Position numbers and translations under genes: made by a program
Source: Candidatus Kuenenia stuttgartensis
Lineage (GTDB): Bacteria; Planctomycetota; Planctomycetia; Pirellulales; UBA1268
Assembly (NCBI GenBank): GCA_945877135.1
Contig: CAMCQY010000008.1
Coordinates: 1-54,987 of the forward strand
Length of the DNA: 54,987 bases
Reading direction: 5' to 3'
In this document: positions 49,813 to 54,987 of the stretch, piece after piece
Numbering within the stretch: position 1 is the stretch's first letter
Layout of the letters: the number at the start of each line of letters is the position of its first letter
Notes under the pieces: generated by a model
What the model was told of the DNA's origin: nothing
The model's database searches: none
The model's input: only the letters and a program-made list of their open reading frames with translations

Positions 49813-51462
49813 ATGCATACCCACGGAATCGTCTGGGCGTTGGTCGCTGTCGGGGCTGCGGTGTCGCTGGCCGTCATCGTGCGGACGAAGTGGCTGCAGT
49901 CGCACACGCTGCCGAAGTGCGTGCTGCTGTCGGTCGTGCTGCACGCGGTTGTGGCGGTGGTCTGCAGTTGCCTCGGGGGGCTGTCGCCGGCCTCGTGGGG
50001 GCAGAGTGACAGTGGTCCCATGACGATGGTGGTCGTGACCGCCGAGGATCCTGCTGACGGCCTGAGGCCGGCCGATGGCGACGCATCGCCCGCGGCAGAG
50101 CCGGTTGCGGATGTCATCAACGTGGCCGGTCTGGAGGCAGCCACACGCAGTGCGACGGCTGAAGAACCGGTCGCTCCACCGGCGGAGCACGTGCCGCTGC
50201 TGGAGGTGGCCAGCGAGGACGACGCCACCGAAGAAAACCGGCCGGTCGAGCCGGAGCAGACGGAAGTGGCCGCCGTGGACGCGGCATCAGCGTCTGCGGT
50301 CGTCGACCATTCCCCTGCCCTGTCGGCACCGGCTGGGACTGCCGCTGCGACCGCCGTGCCTCCGGTCTATGCCGACCGCATGGCAGGCAGACGTGCCGCC
50401 GCTGCAGCAGCCCGGGGTGGATCGCTGGAAACCGAGCGGGCGGTGCAGGCGGCCCTTGTCTGGCTGGCGGCGGCGCAGTCGAGCGACGGACGGTGGAGTG
50501 CCGCCCGCCACGGCGGTGGCGTGGAGCGATCGCTACAGGGGCATCATCGCCATGGCGCTGGGGCGAAGAGCGATCATGGCGTGACAGGGCTCGCGCTGTT
50601 GGCGTTTCTGGGGGCGGGTAATACGCACCAGCAGGGCCCCGCTTCGGAAGTCGTGGCCCGCGGCGTCCGGTTTCTCGTGGACCGCCAGCGGGCGGACGGT
50701 TCGCTGGCAGGAGATGCCGAGTTTTTCGCGGCGCTCTACTGCCACGGCATGGCCGCGATCGCCCTGGCGGAATGCTGCGCGATGACCGGCGATGCGGCGC
50801 TGCGGCCGCCGCTGGAAAAGGCGGTGCGATACACGCTCTCGATGCAGAGCGCGGCCACCGGCGGATGGCGGTATGCCGCTGGTGACAAAGGCGATACGAG
50901 CCAGTTGGGCTGGCAGGTGATGCTGCTGGCCAGCGCTCGGCAGGCCGGCCTGACAGGGCTTGAATCTGCGGAGGCCCGGGCGAGGACATTTCTCCAGAGT
51001 GTCTCCTCGGGTCGAACGGGTGGCCTGGCTGCCTATCGGCCCGGCGAGCAGCCCAGTGTGGCGATGACTGCCGAGGCCTTGGTATGCCGCTTGTTGCTCG
51101 GCATGCCGGCCGACCATCCCTGCGTAGGCGAGGCGGTGGAACTGTTGGCAAGATCGCCTCCGGAAACCCGCAGTCCCAACGCCTACGCCTGGTACTACGC
51201 CACGTTGGCGTCGTTTCATGCTGGTGGGCCGCAGTGGGAGGTCTGGAACAGTCAATTGCAGGCGGCGCTTCTGCCGCTGCAACGCCGCGAGTCGAGCGGG
51301 CTCGATGGGAGTTGGGATCCCGATCCTGTCTGGGGCGGCCATGGCGGCCGCGTCTATTCGACGGCCATGGCGGCGATGACGCTCGAGGTCTACTACCGGC
51401 ATCTCCCGATGCATCGGCAGAACCTGCCGATCGCTGTCGCCCCCGGCCAGCCGATGCGGTAA
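49813..51462 (+). CDS. TonB-like anchor fused to a prenyltransferase/squalene-cyclase-type toroid domain
   Basis: A 549-residue protein in the slot where tonB would follow exbBD. Two membrane helices are predicted (about 6-23 and 36-54). The second reads LLSVVLHAVVAVV with S40 and H44, the same S-x-x-x-H spacing as the ExbB-coupled helix of TonB, and TMVVVTAEDP after it resembles the TMVTPADLEP of E. coli TonB. A Pro/Ala/Glu-rich linker (about 75-190) follows. The C-terminal 350 residues repeat the alpha/alpha-toroid pattern of prenyltransferase/terpene cyclase repeats (VQAALVWLAAAQSSDGRW, GVRFLVDRQRADGSL, AVRYTLSMQSATGGWRY-like segments). The DxDD motif of active cyclases is not seen. A force-transducing or binding role is inferred. 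Confidence 0.82.
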   Translation: MHTHGIVWALVAVGAAVSLAVIVRTKWLQSHTLPKCVLLSVVLHAVVAVVCSCLGGLSPASWGQSDSGPMTMVVVTAEDPADGLRPADGDASPAAEPVADVINVAGLEAATRSATAEEPVAPPAEHVPLLEVASEDDATEENRPVEPEQTEVAAVDAASASAVVDHSPALSAPAGTAAATAVPPVYADRMAGRRAAAAAARGGSLETERAVQAALVWLAAAQSSDGRWSAARHGGGVERSLQGHHRHGAGAKSDHGVTGLALLAFLGAGNTHQQGPASEVVARGVRFLVDRQRADGSLAGDAEFFAALYCHGMAAIALAECCAMTGDAALRPPLEKAVRYTLSMQSAATGGWRYAAGDKGDTSQLGWQVMLLASARQAGLTGLESAEARARTFLQSVSSGRTGGLAAYRPGEQPSVAMTAEALVCRLLLGMPADHPCVGEAVELLARSPPETRSPNAYAWYYATLASFHAGGPQWEVWNSQLQAALLPLQRRESSGLDGSWDPDPVWGGHGGRVYSTAMAAMTLEVYYRHLPMHRQNLPIAVAPGQPMR

Positions 51463-51564
51463 TTCGTGCCGGCATGAGCGGCATAATCGGCATCCTTCCG
51501 ACAACAGGAATTTGACCCACAGACCCGCGGGGTTAGACTTGCGTAGACAGATCCTTCTTTCAGC

Positions 51565-51810
51565 ATGGAGAGCCATCACGTGACCCCGCTGCTTGCATTC
51601 ATGGGCCTCGGTACGGTCGAGTTGATGATCGTTGCCGGCGTGATCCTGCTCCTTTTTGGGTCGCGGCTGCCGAAGGTGATGCGATCGCTCGGCGAAGGGA
51701 TCGTGGAATTCAAGCGTGGCGTGCAGGGAATCGAAGGCGATTCGCATGCGGGCCATGCAGGTCATGGCGATCGCTCGCACGACTCCGAGCGGGTTGAGAG
51801 CCATCGCTGA
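51565..51810 (+). CDS. tatA: Twin-arginine translocase subunit TatA/E with His-rich tail
   Basis: Pore-forming Tat component, 81 residues. It has one membrane helix (GLGTVELMIVAGVILLLF), the FGSRLPKV hinge and an amphipathic helix (RSLGEGIVEFKRGV). The last 24 residues include five histidines (DSHAGHAGHGDRSHD). TatC is not in the window. The second TatA/B-like gene follows 71 bases downstream. There is no strong ribosome binding site. Confidence 0.93.
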   Translation: MESHHVTPLLAFMGLGTVELMIVAGVILLLFGSRLPKVMRSLGEGIVEFKRGVQGIEGDSHAGHAGHGDRSHDSERVESHR

Positions 51811-51881
51811 GCCGGCGACGGTCTTCCGCAGACCGCTTCTTTCCGGACTCCAGTCTCCCCGGCAGCCAAAAGGCAGCATCG

Positions 51882-52163
51882 ATGTTTGGGCTTGGTCCTC
51901 TCGAGATCGTCGTGATCGGCGCACTTGCCGTGATGCTCTACGGCAAGAAACTGCCGGAGGTGGGGCGGTCGGTGGGCCAGAGCATCGCCGAACTGCGGAA
52001 GCAGTGGGCCACGATCTCCCGCGATCTGGACGTGTCGGCCCATCTCGAGGGACGCGACGTGCGGCCGGCCCGGCCGGCCAAGCGGTTTGAAGACGACGTC
52101 GTCGGGGCCGGGAGTCTGTCGGCCCCCCGTTTCGATCCGCCTGCCGATCCGCCGACGGCGTGA
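51882..52163 (+). CDS. Twin-arginine translocase TatA/TatB-family protein
   Basis: A 93-residue protein with the Tat layout: MFGLGPLEIVVIGALAVMLYG, the hinge YGKKLPEVGRSVG and the amphipathic helix SIAELRKQW, then an acidic-basic tail ending in prolines. Phe is replaced by Tyr in the FG hinge, and the Glu early in the helix (GPLEI) is TatB-like. With the TatA gene before it, it may serve as the TatB partner. Which of the two roles it fills cannot be settled here. Confidence 0.88.
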   Translation: MFGLGPLEIVVIGALAVMLYGKKLPEVGRSVGQSIAELRKQWATISRDLDVSAHLEGRDVRPARPAKRFEDDVVGAGSLSAPRFDPPADPPTA

Positions 52164-52172
52164 GGACGGCGC

Positions 52173-52673
52173 ATGAGCGTGTCACAGACGAGCGCCTGGT
52201 GTTTCAAGACAGTGATGTTCATCGTGGTTGCCTTGTCGTCTGCCGCGACGTTGGCAGCAGATGCCGCCGATAAGGAAGAGGCCATCCGGGCTGATCGTGC
52301 ACACATGGCCGGAGAATGGCGCGTGGTCAGCATTGAGGCCAATGGCAACACCAACGCTGACTCCGTGGTGGCTGGCATCACCGTGGTGAACAGACTAGAC
52401 GGCACGTGGAGTCTGTTGTCCAACGGAAACATAATCGCCGAGGGGACGAGCACGATCGACCCGATGACCAGTCCGAAAACCATCGAACTCAGGGGCACTC
52501 GTGGTTCGGTTGAAAACGCTCGTGGCACGCACTACCGGGGCATTTACGAGGTGCACGAGACGACCCGTCGGGTCTGCTTTGTGCCGGCAGACAAACCGTT
52601 GCCGGAATCGTTTGACGGTGGGCGTGAGACTGGGCAGATTCTCGTGATGTTCGAGCGGGTTGTGTTTCAGTAG
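52173..52673 (+). CDS. Exported TIGR03067-domain protein
   Basis: A 166-residue protein with a signal peptide (hydrophobic VMFIVVALSSAATLAAD). The mature part is a single lipocalin-like domain of the type named TIGR03067, common in planctomycetes: MAGEWRVVSIEANG, DGTWSLLSNG, PKTIELRG, YRGIYEVHETTRRVCF and LPESFDGGRETGQIL. The function is unknown; the fold suggests small-ligand binding. It begins nine bases after the second Tat gene on the same strand. Confidence 0.87.
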   Translation: MSVSQTSAWCFKTVMFIVVALSSAATLAADAADKEEAIRADRAHMAGEWRVVSIEANGNTNADSVVAGITVVNRLDGTWSLLSNGNIIAEGTSTIDPMTSPKTIELRGTRGSVENARGTHYRGIYEVHETTRRVCFVPADKPLPESFDGGRETGQILVMFERVVFQ

Positions 52674-52700
52674 GGGTGGCCGTTGCGTCAACCTGCCAAC

Positions 52701-52737
52701 AAAAAACCCCGGCGGTGCGAGGGGACGCATGCCGGGG
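52701..52737 (-). terminator. Terminator-like hairpin, minus-strand orientation
   Basis: CCCCGGC (52707-52713) pairs with GCCGGGG (52731-52737), and TGCG/CGCA pairs inside. Read on the minus strand the hairpin runs into TTTTTTG (six A residues at 52701-52706 on the plus strand), the form of an intrinsic terminator for leftward transcripts. The rest of the gap 52674-52978 holds no gene that I can support. Confidence 0.6.
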
Positions 52738-52978
52738 CACATCGCACCGGCGTATGTGGCCGTCGGTGCGAACTCCCTCATTACGCCGGTCACCGCGGGA
52801 TGGTTCGGTGGGCTGCAAAGAGCGACGGCTGCCTTAGCAGTCTGACTGTCCCCTCTGGTCTCACGTCGGGCGACTTTTACGGCACTTTGCGCACGGGGTG
52901 TTCGGGGGTAGACTACGAAACAGTGGTGCGATTTTTGTGCCGGGAAACGGTGTTTTCCGTTCCGGTGGCACGTTGTTC

Positions 52979-53052
52979 GGGCAGCTAGCTCAGTTGGTTA
53001 GAGCGCTACGTTCACACCGTAGAGGTCACAGGTTCGAATCCTGTGCTGCCCA
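52979..53052 (+). tRNA. tRNA-Val (anticodon CAC)
   Basis: Acceptor GGGCAGC pairs with GCTGCCC, the D-arm is GCTCAGTTGGTTAGAGC, the anticodon stem CTACG/CGTAG encloses TTCACAC (anticodon CAC), the T-arm contains GGTTCGAATCC, and the discriminator is A. CCA is not encoded. Confidence 0.96.
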
Positions 53053-53057
53053 CTAGC

Positions 53058-53122
53058 CCAGTTTTGATAACTGGCGCAATTCCCGACGAACCCGCTGCAA
53101 CCTGAATGGTTGAAGCGGGTTC
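53058..53122 (+). terminator. Two hairpins downstream of tRNA-Val
   Basis: First, CCAGTT/AACTGG at 53058-53074 (6-bp stem, 5-base loop). Second, 53088-53122: GAACCCGCT/AGCGGGTTC, one mismatch, then CAACC/GGTTG around loop TGAAT, a 14-bp stem. Neither is followed by a T-run. They could act in tRNA-Val 3' processing or termination. Confidence 0.45.
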
Positions 53123-53170
53123 TGGCGTTTCGTGCGGCTCCGTGCTGCCGGATGCGGACACCTGCGGAGT

Positions 53171-53209
53171 CGCATTTCGCGTCGCAATAGATGCGCATTT
53201 CGCGTCGCA
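53171..53209. repeat. 16-bp direct repeat near tRNA-Val
   Basis: CGCATTTCGCGTCGCA occurs at 53171-53186 and 53194-53209, a 23-base period. No gene is visible in this gap between tRNA-Val and the EamA permease. Confidence 0.8.
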
Positions 53210-53259
53210 CTCTGCCGTGCTCCCCTGCCCTTCCCCCGAATAAGCGAGGGGCGTGGAGT

Positions 53260-53291
53260 GTGGTGGAGGGGCCCAAGCCCCCCTGCACCAC
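53260..53291 (-). terminator. Hairpin after the EamA permease gene
   Basis: GTGGTG-G-AGGGG pairs with CCCCT-G-CACCAC across an eight-base loop, one mismatch. It begins 17 bases beyond the permease stop in its direction of transcription. No T-run follows, so confidence is moderate. Confidence 0.5.
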
Positions 53292-53308
53292 TCCCGTCAC
53301 ATTTCCGA

Positions 53309-53743
53309 TCAACGTTTCAGAGCCAAGATCAGCACGCCAGCACCGACCATCACGATGCCCAGCCATTCACGAACCGCTGGCCGCTCGTGAAGAAACAGCA
53401 CCGCGAAGACGGCCACGAGCACCAGGCTGAGTTTGTCGACGGGGGCTACCTTCGAAGCGTCACCAATCTGCAAAGCCCTGAAGTAGCAGACCCATGATGC
53501 CCCGGTTGCAAGGCCCGAGAGCAGCAGAAAAAGCAGCGTCTTCGCGGGAAGTGTCATCGGGTTTGCCCATTTCCCGGTCGCGACCACGAAGGCGGTCAGA
53601 ACCACCGCGATGACCCCGGTCCGCACCAGAGTCGCAAGATCGGAATCGACCCCCGTGAGGCCGATCTTCGCGAAGATGGCCGTCATCGCTGCAAACACGG
53701 CGGAAAGCAACGCCCAGAAAAACCATGTCGTACTGCCTTCCAT
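53309..53743 (-). CDS. Single-domain EamA/DMT-family permease
   Basis: A 144-residue membrane protein with five predicted helices, one EamA unit instead of the usual two, so it probably works as a dimer. The family features are FWALLSAVFAAMTAIFAKIGL at the start, WVCYFRALQIGDASKVAPVDKLS in the middle and the closing LFLHERPAVREWLGIVMVGAGVLIL (quoted in parts). The ATG at 53743 has GGAGG upstream. The substrate is unknown. It lies downstream of the carbonic anhydrase on the same strand. Confidence 0.9.
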   Translation of the reverse strand: MEGSTTWFFWALLSAVFAAMTAIFAKIGLTGVDSDLATLVRTGVIAVVLTAFVVATGKWANPMTLPAKTLLFLLLSGLATGASWVCYFRALQIGDASKVAPVDKLSLVLVAVFAVLFLHERPAVREWLGIVMVGAGVLILALKR

Positions 53744-53825
53744 TGAATCAGCCTCCACGCCCAGCCAGATTGATCGGTGCCGTTGTTCGTGTCTGTGCCA
53801 GCCCTCCCGGTCGTCATTCGGGCCT

Positions 53826-54602
53826 TCACTGCAACGGCGTCACTTCACCGGAGCGGAGATCGTAGTAGGCCCCGACGATCTTGAGCGAACCGTCTGCCTC
53901 CATCGTGCGGAGGATCTTGCTGCGTTCACGGATGGCCTCGACGGCGAGTCGCACGTTCTCGCGGCAGATGTGGGCTACATAGTCGGGGTTGTCGCTCCCC
54001 TTCTTGCCGTCAAAAGGCCTGCCCTTCTCGATGGCTGGCCGAATCTTGGCGAGCATGGGTGTGATGTTGCCCAGCTTCACGTCGTCGATCGCGGCTTTCA
54101 CGGCACCGCAATGGGTATGCCCGATCACCATGATCACCTTCGCCCCAGCGACATGGCAGCCGAACTCCATGCTGCCGAGAATGTCCTCGTTGACGAAGTT
54201 CCCGGCGACACGGGCCACGAAGATGTCGCCGATGCCGAGATCGAACACGTCCTCCACGGGAATGCGACTGTCGAGGCAGGAGAGGATCACCGCCTTCGGA
54301 AACTGGCCTTCGTAGGCCTCGCGGATCCGCTGCGAGTGGTTCCGCTGCGTGAGGTCGTTCGCCACGAAGCGACGATTGCCCGCCAGGAGATTGCTCAGCA
54401 CCTGCTGGGGTGTGTAGGAAGCCTGCTGCTCCCGCGAGAGCACGCCACGGATCGCCTCCTGCTCCGTAGCCTGCAGCGTTTTAGCATCGGGCCTCGGTTC
54501 ATCAGCGAACGAAATGGCAGGCGCACCGGCCACAGACACGACCGCCGCCAGCACGACGAGACACGACACTCTGAAGCGGGGGCGGCACCGGAAAAACAGC
54601 AT
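53826..54602 (-). CDS. Exported beta-class carbonic anhydrase
   Basis: Zinc enzyme interconverting CO2 and bicarbonate. The 258-residue protein starts with a clear signal peptide (basic MLFFRCRPRFR, hydrophobic core, ending SFADEP), so it acts outside the cytoplasm. Zinc ligands and the catalytic dyad are present: C109 with D111/R113 (SCLDSRIP) and H162/C165 (GHTHCGAVKAA). The start at ATG 54602 is the one that gives a proper signal peptide; the open frame to the right of it is low-complexity. The gene begins 22 bases after the stop of the gene at the window edge and may be co-transcribed with it. Confidence 0.94.
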   Translation of the reverse strand: MLFFRCRPRFRVSCLVVLAAVVSVAGAPAISFADEPRPDAKTLQATEQEAIRGVLSREQQASYTPQQVLSNLLAGNRRFVANDLTQRNHSQRIREAYEGQFPKAVILSCLDSRIPVEDVFDLGIGDIFVARVAGNFVNEDILGSMEFGCHVAGAKVIMVIGHTHCGAVKAAIDDVKLGNITPMLAKIRPAIEKGRPFDGKKGSDNPDYVAHICRENVRLAVEAIRERSKILRTMEADGSLKIVGAYYDLRSGEVTPLQ

Positions 54603-54624
54603 GATGAACCCTTTCGAGGTGATG

Positions 54625-54981
54625 TCAGTCGCTCGACTCGCCGTCGTCGCCGACGGACGGCGGGTCGCTTTCGGGGGCGGCCTCGGGCTGCGGCTTTGAC
54701 GCCTGACCACGGCGGTCGCCGTAGAGCGGCCCCGCGATGCTGATCGGGCGAATGTCGAGATGAATGCCCAGAACCGTGTAGTCCTCGCCACCGAAACTCT
54801 CCGTATACCAGCCCCTGCTGTCGGGCCCGCGATAGAACCGGAACTCAAAGCCATCGGACGGCTGTTCTCGAGCGTCCAAGCCGTTGAAGGCCAGGCCGAT
54901 CGCCTCGTCTTCCTCGTTGTCGATCAGCCGTCCGAGGAGATCGGCCACGGTCGCGTTGCCCAGGATGTCGGTATAGAACAT
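54625..54981 (-). CDS. Hypothetical protein, possibly cut by the window edge
   Basis: At least 118 residues, not recognised. It has an acidic, mixed alpha/beta N-terminal part (GNATVADLLGRLIDNEEDEAIG, GFEFRFYRGPDSRGWYTESF in parts) and a disordered Pro/Glu/Ser tail. The first ATG lies six bases from the right edge and the frame is still open there, so the true start may be outside. It precedes the carbonic anhydrase on the same strand by 22 bases. Confidence 0.6.
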   Translation of the reverse strand: MFYTDILGNATVADLLGRLIDNEEDEAIGLAFNGLDAREQPSDGFEFRFYRGPDSRGWYTESFGGEDYTVLGIHLDIRPISIAGPLYGDRRGQASKPQPEAAPESDPPSVGDDGESSD

Positions 54982-54987
54982 GCGGTG

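Noticed and set aside
52979-53366. Integrated mobile element at tRNA-Val
   Set aside because: No integrase, no second copy of the tRNA 3' end and no change in gene type were seen, so only the repeats are reported.

Overview
The window is high-GC bacterial DNA and reads as a planctomycete chromosome, most likely Pirellulales-like. The grounds are a TIGR03067-type secreted protein, an ATP synthase whose b and c subunits carry N-terminal export signals, a BON protein next to a conserved lipoprotein, an ExbB-ExbD-toroid operon, few clear Shine-Dalgarno sites, and a tRNA-Ile/tRNA-Ala pair standing apart from any rRNA gene. The placement is inferred from gene content; no 16S rRNA gene is present. 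No insertion sequence, prophage, integrase, CRISPR array or rRNA gene was seen. Most of the window is core chromosome.

Layout. 0-5.3 kb: purC, aroC, an unknown membrane-anchored protein and a fatty acid desaturase. 5.4-12.4 kb: rpsO-pnp, a soluble histidine kinase overlapping a sigma-54 response regulator, and mutL. 12.4-20 kb: fused aroDE, aroK, a prepilin-peptidase-like protease, an OmpA-type lipoprotein, hisH-hisA and a serine acetyltransferase. 20-28.7 kb, minus strand: a complete F-type ATP synthase operon (atpZ-like, an atpI-position membrane protein, then atpB-E-F-H-A-G-D-C). 28.8-34.9 kb: a CorA transporter and a signalling block (receiver-adenylate cyclase, tRNA-Gln, FHA-GAF-PP2C phosphatase, PAS histidine kinase). 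34.9-43.2 kb: uvrB, a ComEA-like protein, nadC, rpsU, a cyclic-nucleotide-binding MscS channel with a class II phosphodiesterase-like gene, and typA. 43.3-55 kb: tRNA-Ala and tRNA-Ile, a TlpA-like thioredoxin protein, a group of exported proteins (BON, lipoprotein, ExbB, ExbD and a TonB-like toroid protein), two TatA/B proteins, a TIGR03067 protein, tRNA-Val, an EamA permease, an exported beta-carbonic anhydrase and a gene touching the right edge.

How the genes fit together. Chorismate synthesis (aroC, aroDE, aroK), histidine, purine, cysteine and NAD synthesis genes are scattered through the first 40 kb. The ATP synthase operon forms one polycistron with tight or overlapping junctions. Two signalling themes stand out. 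The first is cyclic nucleotide turnover: a cyclase with adenylate-type residues, a channel with a cNMP pocket, and a phosphodiesterase-like enzyme. The second is proton-motive-force transduction: ExbB and ExbD are followed by a protein with the TonB-type S-x-x-x-H membrane helix, a Pro/Ala/Glu linker and an alpha/alpha-toroid domain in place of the usual TonB C-terminus.

Many intergenic regions hold short palindromes or tandem duplications. Several sit exactly on stop codons or next to terminators and tRNA genes.
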